Below, in pieces: positions 1 to 11,829 of a stretch of DNA of 64,000 nt (position 1 is the first letter of the stretch; every line of letters starts with the position of its first letter). The stretch covers positions 496,001 through 560,000 of the forward strand of contig QEYB01000158.1 of the NCBI GenBank assembly GCA_017562135.1, read 5' to 3'. This stretch comes from Dipylidium caninum. Its lineage: Eukaryota; Platyhelminthes; Cestoda; Cyclophyllidea; Dipylidiidae. Position numbers and translations under genes: made by a program. The notes beneath the pieces were generated by a model that worked only from the letters and a program-made list of their open reading frames with translations, made no database searches and was not told where the DNA came from.

Positions 1-326
1 AACGGAGAAACCTTCAATTCCCCTGAAAATGACAGGTTACACAATGAGCAGATACAGTTGGCAGTGTACGTGGATTGAAAACTTTAGAACTACTACGATG
101 TCAACTCAAGCGAGACTCAAATTACAATTGAGTACTTCAATCAGGAAAATTCAATAATAGACTGAGTTTACTGACACAACTTTGAATAAATAGGGCAAAT
201 TATCTAATAATATACTGGATAATTTGAAAAGCAGATGTGTAGGACGACTTGGTGGAAATGTCGCCAGAAAGGCAAACTGGCACGTAAAAGGTGCAATATC
301 AAACTCTCATCTCTAATTTCACCTAC

Positions 327-693
327 CAGGAATCGTCTTAATGCTCCCTTTCAACGCTACTCCATTTCTCTGTACTGCCAAAATCGCCTCCCTCAGAGTC
401 TCCTCGTTTGAGTTACTGTCGATCTTGATCTCATCGAAGTCGACCGGTGCTTCCAGCGCATAATAAACGGACTTCACGTGCTCCATCATTTCAGGACTTA
501 CCCCGTCACCAGTAAGCATGGCAACGGTGTGCCGGCCGCCGTACTTCACTTGAGCCGGAGAAGCCCGCATTCCATGCTGCAAATTGCAGGTCGAGGGGAG
601 ATAACCACACGGGCGGTGCACTTTCGTTTGATGAGTGACCGTGGAAGTGTCTGTGCTTAGCGACCGCAAGAATATTGTCTGTCGTCGAATCAA
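327..693 (-). CDS. idh3g: NAD-dependent isocitrate dehydrogenase, gamma-type subunit, mitochondrial (first coding exon; gene partial)
   Basis: This subunit belongs to the mitochondrial IDH3 complex, which oxidises isocitrate to 2-oxoglutarate in the TCA cycle; gamma subunits are regulatory. The exon starts at ATG 693 and gives about 122 residues. Residues 1-50 are basic and Ser/Thr-rich (MIRRQTIFLRSLS), as expected of a mitochondrial presequence. The family start follows: GGRHTVAMLTGDGVSPEMM, then EHVKSV, PVDFDEI and GVALKGSIKT. This order matches the IDH3 gamma N-terminus better than alpha or beta. The sequence reads VAMLTGDGV where the family has a GDGIGPE loop, so the second Gly is Ser, which fits a non-catalytic subunit. 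A donor (GTAGGT) closes the exon at 327, with an alternative at 324. No later exon was found in 1-326, so the rest lies left of the window. The beta subunit is the main alternative. Confidence 0.85.
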
Positions 694-3000
694 ATGATAG
701 AGTGAGAAAAGCTATCAATCTCCGAATTTATAGAGAATAATCTGATAGAGACTATTTCGGATCCATAGGTCAAAAGTAAGTGGCTTTCATCTGCCCCAAA
801 ACGATGTTCATATCTGCGAAAAGGAGCATTAATTATCCTAACGTTTGCACATATATATCCAATAGTGTATTGAAGAATGATTCGTGGGCAATATAGTATC
901 ACAAGCTAGTCGGTATGGACTACAACCACGAAGGCCAAGTAGAAGCCTACTAAACTCAGACACATCTTTTCTTTAAAAGAAAATGGCCTTCATTTCTAAG
1001 CTATATGTTAATTATGCTCGACACTGTCAACCGAAATGACTAACACAACACGGATAGTCAATAATACGTCAAGGTGAAGTGCTTAATTTACATTTGACAA
1101 GCAGTCGCCGATAAATTCCAGTGTCGAAAATGTGAGCACCTACATGTAATCATCTGCAGAATTGGTGGTTTTTGCTAAACATCAAGAGCAGTCGGGTCCA
1201 AAGACTATAGGAAAGCATGTTCCACATCTCTCTTCAGGTAGTTCAACTATATTCTATTCAAATTAGTAAATTTAACTAACGTAGAACCGGTCAACGAATC
1301 GTCCCGGCAAAATTGCCAAAGAGTAGCTGCGAGAATCTCAAGTATAATGGAGTAAAAAGCATTTTACTCAATGTAACGATTCATTTCATTGGCAACTCGT
1401 TGTGAAGGATGAATACTCTGAGGACAGAAATAAACCAGTAAAATGGCCTATTGTCCATGAGCCACTTAAAGTTCCAAAGAGATGAACTGTGCACTTCGAT
1501 ACAAGTAGTTATAAAATAATGACTAAGAACATTTGGGTAAAGGGTACTACTCACGCAAGTGTTCCGTATGGAGAGGAGGCGCGAGAATTTTTGGAGACTG
1601 CTCATAGTGCAGAGACTTTGGTATAAATGAGCTGACCTAAGTTTCACAAGAAGAGTTTATTTTGAGACTGCGTATTTAGTATAATAATATAAGAAGCCTA
1701 CTAAGTGCAAAAAATGAATTCGCGTGAACGCCGATGATGAGCTTAGAGAAATAGTAACACCACGCCTTGATCTGAATGAAAGCTAAACAACCGTCGTAAT
1801 ACACATATTTAATAAAGACCTATGCATGCCTAGGATTAAGCATGGTTAATTGATGCTGCAAGTGGTATATGTAGTCATGCAGTCGAATTCTTAACGGACA
1901 GCATTTTGATGTGATTAAACCAAATGTTTTCGTGAATAATGCCAATATGTAAAATTTATGAAATAGTTGATAGGAATAAAACAAAGTACTAAATATAGCA
2001 GTCAAAATAATATTAATATTTGAGTTGGCAAAAGTACAGACAATTCACACCGTCGACGCCGATGGCTCCAATACTACTGGCTGGCAAGGCCACTTATTAT
2101 GCAAAATATATATTTCAATGTTTTGGCAAAGTTGAGCAAAAATAATCAAATACTATCGAGTTTGACTTAAAATTATGGGGCTTTTTAATAATAAGTCAGA
2201 TTGAGTGTTTAGTACAACTTGTCTCCACTGGGTTGTGCTTACTTTTAGCCAGATCTATGCATTTTTATATAAAAGAATAACTTGTAGAAATAAGAAGAGT
2301 ACAAGACGTCTGCTGTGCTGGGCAGTTAAGTCTACGAAACTAATAATTACGACACAAGCTAGAATTTGCCCTTTTGCTTTTAAGCAGTAATTACTGCTAT
2401 CTTAGCGGGTACACGTTCGAATGCAACGTACAACCAAACTATTTTGCTCATTACGAAGATGCTGGGAATGAAATCATATGCTTAAGATATTGGATTCAGA
2501 TGACTTTGGAAAGCGTGTTAACCACGTCATTTTCTAGGCCATGTTACTTTTTCGGTGCGTAGAGGTTAATGCTGGATCATGTTACCGAGGATACAGATTT
2601 TGATGTTCTCGTTTTTCGCTATGCGAAATGAGCAGTGTGGTGGTTCAGTTTCCTGGTTACCCTTAGCTCTAGAAATGGAAAGTGATTTTTCGACCTAAGG
2701 ACGGGGGAGGGTGACCAAACGCTTCCAAGGTCAAACTGTTAACCAGAACCACATCAAAATATTTACATCAATCAGTTACAATTGTCTTCTGTGAGAAAAT
2801 TGCTTCTGAAATCTCCTTCCAATCAGTGAATAAGGATAGAAGGTAGTAAACCTCGCTCTAAGTCCTATTATTTGCTTCAGTGCAGCTGGATGGGAGCTAG
2901 ATTTTTTGCTCATGTTACCAGGTCCTTCACTGCCACATCATTTTCTTATTTAGCGCTATTTTAGACTCAGTAGAATCACACATCATCTCTGTTTGAGGAA
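694..3000. other. AT-rich intergenic DNA upstream of the IDH gene
   Basis: No reading frame here shows recognisable family motifs together with splice sites. The stretch is visibly AT-rich, and its short frames look random. It should contain the IDH promoter at its left end; I saw no TATA box that I would assign. Confidence 0.5.
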
Positions 3001-6000
3001 CTTTTTACACCACCGCGTTGGTTGTTTCCTGTATCCTTCATCATTCAAATCTTTCATAAGATTTGCTTCGCTTGCTCTTTTCCTATAAGAAGATTCTCTG
3101 TCTCTGTAGTCGAGTAAAACATAAACATTCTATTGACGCGGGATGGAATGTAGACGAGGCCTCGTGGCTAAGATATTCATTACAAGCACGTCAAACTCTA
3201 AGGGTTCCATTCGATTGTGAAAGCAAATAAGTTATTTCTTTTCTCTGTTATTTTGAAGTATCCTTCGCCTCCATTCGATTCGCCTACAACATTTCACTTG
3301 TGGGCTGACTTGCATGCTTCCCAAACCCTTCCCCAAACCCTTTGTTACCGCCCACTTGGCGCCAAGGCAATCATCAAAATGGCGAAGTGGAAAGAGCTCT
3401 AGAATTTAAGCACACAGTATAACTTACGAATGGGTGCCTCTAAACGGGGAGAACTGCATGCAAGGATTTATCGCCCTACCGCATTCCATTCATGTCTCCG
3501 GCCCTGTCAATAATTCCACCAGACCTCCCCCCCCTCCCCCTCTCTCCGTTCTTTCAGATTAACGCCCGGCTCTCGATCAAAGTGTGATGGCCACCTAATC
3601 CATGCGGTGGAGGTGGTTGTTGAGGTAAGGCGAAACGAGAGGCCATTGACATAAGCGTAGAAATGACGTGTTCTCTGGGCCCTACACAACGTAGTCAATG
3701 CATTTCCACCCATCTGAACGTCCCAACCTCCTGCCGCACCGCCACCCTCCCCGTCCTCTCCTTCGTTCGCTCCTGTGACTCTTAGGTAAGAAAGAGAACC
3801 GACGGTTATAGAGTTGACCTCGCTCGGTCACCCATCATTTTGATGTGGGACCGCTGCGGCTGGGAACGATTGGGTAGGTAACCGCCACGAGTTAGGATTG
3901 TTCCATTCTATCTGAGGAAGAGGCAATGAAGTGGACAAAATGCCGTTTAGTGAAAAGTCTTCTGTTATGGCTCGTCACAGGCTCCAGCACACGCAACAGA
4001 CCAGTTGACACTCATCTCTAGCGAGTCCTTGCTCATTTCAAAGCTATCGCAGACTGGAAGTGGGAAGGCCTCATCTCCGACTTATGTGACATTCTGGGCG
4101 AATGGCCATTCAGCCAGTTTGAACATTTGTCCACTCTCCTCTCATAAATATGCTTCAGACCTGTCAGCGGGTCATCAGTCACTACTCACCATGGAATTTC
4201 TTTCCATGAGGACGGTGGCTACAGACGGGCGCGTGGCCCCAGTGCCGCCTAATAGCGTGTACGCGGCTCCGATCATTTACACATCAGCCGACTCCTGCAG
4301 CTCTCCACTGGCATTCGCGCCATCAGGTCTTTGCATACTTCGACCGTAGGTGGAATGCGAAAGTCCGAAATTGGGCACAGAAAAGGCCCGAAAAATCCTC
4401 ACCGTCCCCTCCCGCCCCCCGCCCCCCGCCGCCCTCTGCCAGCCCCGGGCCCCTCCGACCTACGTGGCACATTCCGATCTGCCGGGGGCTGGCGCGAATA
4501 CCAAAGAGGAGTGAAAAAACGCTGCCTCCATAAAGTCAGGTTTTATTGAAATCCGCGGTAGGCTGATTTATGGACTCCGGTTTGTGCTGTGTTTGAAGAC
4601 CTCCACGCCGCCTCAGCCTCCTCCACTTGCCTTCTGTGCCCTAATGCTCATTCGAAATCACAACGAATTCAGAAATGCTACCTGACCGAATTCTCTCAGC
4701 GTCACTCGACACCCCACTTTGCCTTCAATCTGAACACAGAGAGACAACTTTCTCCTGTCTGGTGCCAAATGAACTCTTTAAACCGGGTAAATCTGATTGC
4801 ATCCCTACACAACAGCAGGAGTGCTTTCTACTCCCTACCTTCGTGCCCTAAATGAACTCAAAAGCTCCGCATCCACTAGGGGGTGAAGCGGACAGAGGCT
4901 CACCTCCACAGACCGATGGGTAGCACGTACCGAATTAAGTAGTGAAGTTGCCTCTCGAGCAACTTCGCCGACGGCTTTTACTGCCCTCATTGAGCGGAGC
5001 GCACCGCGAGGGCATTCAGCAAGGTGGGAATAGCGCCGAATTTCCGTCCACTCGCCTTAACATGACACCGGTTTGGAAGGAAATCAGGGCGGAAAGCGCA
5101 GTGCCGTCCAGCTTTGCCTGCTCATCGGCCGAAGAGGCGGCCGGTGTCGGCGGAATTGGACAAACCGCTGCGTGAAGAGGGGGAGGCGAGATGTTCGGTG
5201 TACATGTTGCCCAACCGTTTGCATCGGACACGAAGTTACGGCGTCCTGTCACTTCCTCGTGTCATTTCGGATTAGGAATCACACACATGTTTTGCCAAAC
5301 CCTCGAATTAAGCGGTGAAAATGAACACAGGATTTGGGAGAATGTTGAGTGGAAAATCCCGCCTTCCGTCGCTTTTTCTCCTGCTCCGCCTGCCTCCTCA
5401 GGGGGGATGCGGGGGGGGGGACAGCTTCTTTTCGGTATAAAGTCCTCTCTCTGCTCTTAACGACCATCATGCCGCTTGAGTTTCTCTCAACTCTCCTCCA
5501 TTTTGCTTGAGACTGACCGAAAAAGACCGGATTTAAGCAGAGTCTAGACTGCAGTCTTATAAAGCCTTTTCAATAATCATGTGAATGCCCTCTCCTCCTC
5601 AAAAAAACTGCCCCAAAATCGGCTACCACCTTTGCCACTGACCTCGTAGAATATCAAAGCATTCTCGCGGCTGAAAAGGTGGAATAACTGCCATTCTCCC
5701 CCCTTCTAGTCGGGGTTTCTGTTAGGAAATTTAATTTCCGCATGTCTCATCAAAGATTTTGTCAATTTGGGTCCGGTTCGCCTTCAACTTTATGGCCATG
5801 TGGGCTCCTCTCGGGCGCCCGATGGCCTCATATTTTCCACAAGTATTCTCAAAATCCCACTGCGGAATGACAAGGGGTGGGTGGACTTGAAGGCACGGAG
5901 AGCCAGGAGTGTCACAGTCGATTTTGCCTTCAACCAGCCTTCTTCTGTTTAAAGGGAATAAACTCTAAAAAAGGTTGTACTTTCCACCGATGCGCTTGTG

Positions 6001-9000
6001 GAGGCGGAGGTGAAGTGACCAGATTTAGGTGGGAATGTTCCAAAACCAGCAGATGGCCTGTGCTTCGTGTGAGTGTCTCCTGTCGCCGGTTCCCGTGTCC
6101 CCCCCAGTCCCCCGAACCCCACCGGCCCGTCTCTTCCCCACATCGTCTTTCACCGACTGCAAGAGTAGCAGGAAGAGTTGTTCTCCCCCTTCAACGTGAT
6201 GCGATCCCAGGGCGATTACAGCCTTATACAGTGGACTAGCAGCATCGTGAGCTGGGGGGAGAAGTATTCCTTGTAAAGATGGAGCGTTTCATGCCCATTT
6301 CGTGGCTAACAACCTCACAGTTTCGACGATTAGGCTAACAACTGTTGTTGCGTCGAAATCACTAGTAAAAAGAGGCAAAAAACAGTTGTTGGCACACACA
6401 GACACACACAGACACAACAGGAATGGATGGGGAGAGAGCGGATGGCAAAAAGAGAGAGGGGAAGAGATGAAAGCAGAACGGCGAGGACTCACAGAGTGCA
6501 AATAAATCCAACAAATCCACCCGAAAGTGAATCTTATGGAAGACTGCAATGATCGGACAGGAGCGAGGCGGTTAGCTGAAGGCGACGACCACTGACCCGC
6601 GGTGAGGTGTGAAATCTTGGCCCCCAATGGACGCGATAAGACAATCTTCCACGCCATTCAACGACGCGCTGGCCTACTTGAACACTTTCCATCCTCCACA
6701 CTCGGTATGGCGGACAGTCGCTTGCTGCTCCGTCGTCTCGTGGGGCGGAAGAACGGCCCGAGGCCCGGTGGCCTGAGTGAATGGTGTCGCCCGTCGTCGG
6801 AGAGGAGAGGAAATTGCAGGAAGTGTGTCAATTTTCCCACTCGGGCGTGGAGTTGGGGACGCGGAAAAGGCTTCCCTCAGATTACAAGACGATTTTCCAC
6901 TTTCCTCACCTCCAATGACGCTAAACTGACAATGTCAGAGCTGCCCGGGAGTTAACAGTCCCCGAAGAGGTGTGTGACTCGTAGGAGAAAGGCTTTGTGG
7001 CGAGGTATTTAGGCGACTGCAAGACAAAGAGTTGGCTAAATGTCACTTTTATCCAAATAGTCTGGCATTTGCCGAAGTCAACTTGTGTCAGACTTGAATG
7101 ATTATTTACATGCCGCGGCGGTGGCGGCGATTCTTCGCCATTGAAACCGGCTTTTTTCCTTGGCATTCTAAGCCCCCGTCGGACAAGCTCATTCCTACCG
7201 CCTGAACAATCGTTCGACACTTTCCAATCGTCCTTCTGCCGAATTCTTACACAAGTTGTCGCCTGGAGGGTGGTGATGTCGCGGACCTCCGTCGCTATAT
7301 GATCTACATGTGAAAGACATCCGTGGAAGTAACAGTGGCGGGCTGGCGGACTAATCGAGAATTCAGGACTGAGACCTCGCCACGCATCCGTGGGAGGGTG
7401 AAAATGCCAAGAGACGCGGTTCTGCTCCGCCGGGCTGGCACTTTGGCCACATTTGTAATTTTGAATTCTGAGCGCCTCGACGAAGGTTCCTCGGATCGTC
7501 CGATTCTGGAGGTAGAGCACCTCGAAGTAGCGGATAAAACTTAAAACGTCTAGATGCCAAGCAAGAAAATATGACAGGAGAATGTCGCTGAACCTCTGCA
7601 CCTTCAATGGGTGACCTGGCGCACCGTCCATTGGACGCGGTTGGACGTAGCAGCCGCAGAGACGACCACCGTGACAAACTGATCGAGGACGCCTGAGGGT
7701 CGAGCAATCTCCATCGCGGACGAAAATCGCCTTTCCCCTCGCCCTTCTCTTCGAGGCGAGTCCCAATCTTACGTATTTCCTGTCCACTTCGTAGTTAACC
7801 GGACGGAGGCCTCACGTACGGCTGAGGGCCTCGTCAATAGTCCGTACAAAGGGAGGCCTTCGCACCACCAGGCGACACGGACGAAGCTACTTTCGAGCGA
7901 TGCTATCGTCGCCATCACCGTGCAGAGGGGCGAGGCTGTGTGGATCCAAACAGTGCAATTGGCCTGACATGCTCTTGAGCAGCATCCAACAACTCTCAAT
8001 TAAAGATTCGAGGTGTGGAGTTGGCAATATTGACGATTCTGCGGAGAAATTGTAGAGCATGACCTTAGAAAGCACGTTTTTCCTGTCATTTCCCCCTCGA
8101 TCAGACGTGAAGCCATCAGTGACAAGCCGTGCGGGGGACGTGTTGGCGGTTGGAAGTGGTGATAGAGTTACAAAAAAAGGTAAGTCGCCTGCGCGAGACA
8201 GAGAGAGAGAGAGAGGCGAGGGGAAGAACTTCACCCCACGCAGAGCAATTCACCTCTCCACCCGACTGAAGCTGTTTGGTCGAGCGCGATGGAACGCTTT
8301 TATCATGCCTGGTCACCCTCCGTGGAGCATCGCGGAGCATCGCGGAGCCCCCTGGCACCAAGGCAAATTCAACTGTCGACTTTCATGAGAGGCTTTCTAT
8401 TTTGTTCCTGTTGAGGGCCTTCGTTTGTGGAAGTAGTTCACGCTACGGATATATTCCGATGGTGAGACGAGGTGTGTGGCGTTGACAACATGGAAGGGGT
8501 AGCGGTTAAGGAGGTGCGAGGGGTGGTACCTCACTTCTTCTTTCCCTACTGAAAAATAAGTGGACGTTTGGGGTAAGGAGAGGAGGGAGAGGCGAGGAGT
8601 GAAGAGCCCTAACTAGCACCGTTGGAAAAGGTTCTGAGGGGCCAAGAACACTCACACCCATTCCGAGGCCTTGCGCATATCGGAGGGGCAAAGTCCTTAA
8701 AGTGCCAGCGACTTGACACCTTGCAAGTAAATTCCTCCGCCTGTCCACTTCCGTTCTTAGGAGGCGGCCAAAGTCCGCATCCTCCTCCCACTCGACCGAG
8801 GCAACTCCAAGGCGTTGATATGCAACGTATCAAAACACTCCCTGGGGAAGAAATGAGTCGACTAGATCTCTCTGTCCTCTCCCGATATTCCGGGTAAAGG
8901 AACACTTGCAGCATGCCCGAACGACGCTGAATGTGTAGTCTACACTTTTTTCCGCGCCACTGAAGCTCTCGGTTGTGAACCAGGCAATCTCGGGTCGCCG

Positions 9001-9549
9001 TGGAAAGAAGCTGATGCAAAGCCTCTCTGCGGCGAGGAGGGGAACCGCGGCTCTCTCGTCGCCCCCTCCTCCTCACCTTCCACACGGGGTGTTCGACGAC
9101 TGCGCGGTGAGTCGAGGACGGCTGCCCCTGTCCGTAAATTGTTTGACTCTAAGGGGGCGCTACCGCAGCCAGTCAACACCGACACGCTGCTTTGGCTTCC
9201 CTTCTTCCCTCCTTTCCCCTCGTTTTCAAGAATGCGAGTTACCGCAGGCCTTGCCAATGACATATGCCCGCGGGCATTCCGCCACACAACCCCGCTGACC
9301 TTTGGTCGGAGGCGCAAAATGTGCATTATTATTATTATTATCGCTCTAAGCTGGCTGCCTCGCAACGTGGGGATGCTTTCGGCCAACTTACCTGGCAAAT
9401 TCCATTCCGCTTAACTTTGCCTGTATGTGCGATGCACAAAACGCTCCAAGAAATACCCAAGGGAAGGTGACTTGGAGGTAAAAAAAAGGGGGAGAAGAGA
9501 GGGATCGAAAGAGGGAGAAGGAGAGGAAGAAGGGCGGAAAACGAACACT

Positions 9550-9665
9550 TAGCAGTTGCCGTGGTTGTGGCAGCAGCAGCAGGGGCAGCGGCGGCGGCGG
9601 CGGCGGAGGCAGAAGCGGCGGTGGTGGCGGTGTCGTCAATGACAGTGGCAGTGAAGGTGGCAGGC
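9550..9665. repeat. GC-rich trinucleotide (GCN/GGC) simple repeat
   Basis: The stretch is built from GCA, GCG and GGC triplets. Read on the plus strand it gives poly-Ala/Val/Glu, and on the minus strand Pro/Ala/Thr runs. This low complexity explains the long open frames that cross it. Confidence 0.8.
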
Positions 9666-10820
9666 ACAGGAAGAACAACAATAGCAGCACGGATATCAAT
9701 CCTTCCTTGGACAATAAAACTTTCCTTTTGGATAGAATGGTTTCCGTGACCACGGCATAATGCAGTTGCGAGACGGACGGAAATGGGTTTACGGGACGGA
9801 ATGGAGCGGAATGAAGTGGGGGGGTGTGAGTGAGAAGGCAGGAAAAAGCTGAGGAAGTGCTGTGCTTGCTCTCGGTAGCCGGTCGGCACACTCAAAGGCG
9901 GCACAGATGTTCCCCACCCACGCAGCCAATCACGGCGCAGAGTCGTGATCTTGGAACCCGCTAGGGAGTCGCCTAATCGACTGACTGGTCTCCTCGATCT
10001 CTGGCTCGGCGAGTGGACAATCCGTCTTTCACTTGAATTAAAAGGAGATGGCCTCACCGCAAACTTTGCGACAACCTCCGGTGAGTGAGGATTTCGAAAA
10101 CATTGGCGATTTGCCACGTAGCTCTCGTCGTGGCCACTCCTGTCCGCGTTGTCACATTGGACGGGGGGTTGAGACTGAGCGGACGAGGGGCCTTTTCCCG
10201 TAGAGAGAGAAGAAATTCTCCCGGCCACAACCGGCGTTTCCTACCCTACTTTGAGTCTTCTCCTCACCTCGTTCCGCACGTAGTCTCCCTCGCCGCCCTC
10301 CGCTATCGGCCGCGTTTACACGCCGACTATACTAAGGTTGCCCGCCACTCTCAGCGCGTGTGTTTCACATTCTCCGTTTAGTGCTTGCCAATTAGCCCCT
10401 TGGAGGGGGAACTGACGAGTTGGGAGCCGCAGCGGTCGCTCTGCCCATTGTCGAATTGGTAGCCCGAACATGGAACTAGCGGACGAGTCACTAGAAGGAT
10501 TCAAGCGGCACAGAATCTTCAGCTCACTTTCCACTCTTTCGCCTTCTGCCACTCCCGTTACTCCAATCGGTGGTCTCACGGTCAGGTGTGCTTTGCGGAA
10601 CGTCTGTGTCCCCGACCACATGAGCCAGCTCGCCTCCCGCCAACTTCGATGCATCCCGCGACATTCGAATGTCCTCACCTTCGTACTGCTCCACGAAGAT
10701 GGATTCGGTGAAAGTGCGTACACTCTAAGGCGCTCCGCCCAGACGCTATCCACCGGCGTTTCAGGCCGATGCGATGAATCGTGCATCATTTCTTCGCTTT
10801 TCGGATGGGTTTTGATGTAC

Positions 10821-10863
10821 CACACACACACACACAGACCGACCGGCCGACCGGCCGACCGGT
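10821..10863. repeat. Compound microsatellite: CA dinucleotide followed by GACCGGCC units
   Basis: A short CA run is followed directly by about three copies of an eight-base unit, GACCGGCC. It is a simple compound repeat with no gene attached. Confidence 0.85.
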
Positions 10864-11829
10864 TCGACGTCCAGATGGCCCTCCGCGATATCGCGACACT
10901 CTAGAAAGGTCTCGCGCAGTTCTTTGTGTGTCCATAGTTTAATGAGTTCAACACTTTACTTGAGGGCCTTCCAGACGAGTGAAAGGCGTCGCCGCTGAGG
11001 CACAACAGTTCTGCCGACCGTCTTTGCGGTCGACTTCTCACTCCTCGACTTGGAGCTTCCCAGGCGAGGTAGAAGGCATTACAGCGCCATATTTAAACGC
11101 CGTCTAAGAGCCGTGGAACACTGACATTTACCCTGTGATGCTTATAGTATTCGAGTTGCCATTAAAGCGACCAGCGGCCAAACGATGCATTCATCACCGC
11201 GTCATGATGGCGTCGGATGCCGGAGGTCGAGGATCCCCCCATTTTTGCGGAACAAACTACTGAGGTTCCTCCCCTCAACTTTCCCCTCCCCGCCAGGCCG
11301 CCGTCCTGGGCGTGGGGAGCGTCGTCGACGAGTAGTTAACAACCAGTGCCCACCGAAGACTCCACGGACAAGTGTCCACCCGCGAATCGGCCTTCTCGGC
11401 CACACAACTTCAACCCGTCGTGAGAAAGAGGGAGTAGCTTGGTGTCCGCTCTCCATTTAGAGGTGTCAATTTTATTTACACACAAGGACAGACAACACGA
11501 AGGGGAGAGAAAAACCAAGTGGGGGTTGGCTGGAGTGCTTGAGTGCAAAGAATAGGGCAAAGATTTGTCTAAAAAGCAGTAATTCTTGCACGAGTGAGTG
11601 TATTTTTTCCTAGGTAGACGTTTTGACGCCGTCTAGTCTCACAGGAGACGTGGGCCTGAAAAGAACGAAGATTCTGATGATTACTCGGCTTCATAGAAAG
11701 ACGGATCGGTCAAGAGGATGGGGCGTCCGATGTCAAGGTGGGAGAAGGCGACCGCCATGTGGCACCTCACAGTGTTTTCGCCACTTCTATCAACATCTTC
11801 GTGATTTATAGACAAGTTGGTCAGTTGTT

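Larger units (their letters stand above)
3001..11829. other. GC-rich intergenic DNA with no recognised gene
   Basis: Composition turns GC-rich from about 3 kb. Many overlapping long frames appear on both strands, which is expected in GC-rich DNA. None shows a known domain, and the longest (6921-7787 and 9338-10228, both minus) look like random or low-complexity translation. The right end should hold the 3' UTR of the glypican, which is transcribed leftward. Short simple repeats are scattered through it: CA-type at 6394-6418, GA at 8198-8216, and others listed separately. One exon-like block at about 7925-8025 (minus) is discussed as a finding. Confidence 0.5.

Noticed and set aside
3150..3220. 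tRNA-like stretch (GTGGCTAAG with GGTTCCATTCG)
   Set aside because: The B-box is imperfect and I could not fold a complete cloverleaf with acceptor stem. At most it is a decayed tRNA-derived repeat.
6921..7787. 288-codon open frame on the minus strand
   Set aside because: There is no recognisable motif, a competing long frame overlaps it, and the surroundings are GC-rich DNA where long chance frames are common.
9338..10228. 296-codon open frame on the minus strand
   Set aside because: It runs across GCN/GGC simple repeat and GC-rich DNA, its sequence is Pro/Ala/Thr/Ser low complexity, and no domain or supporting splice structure was seen.
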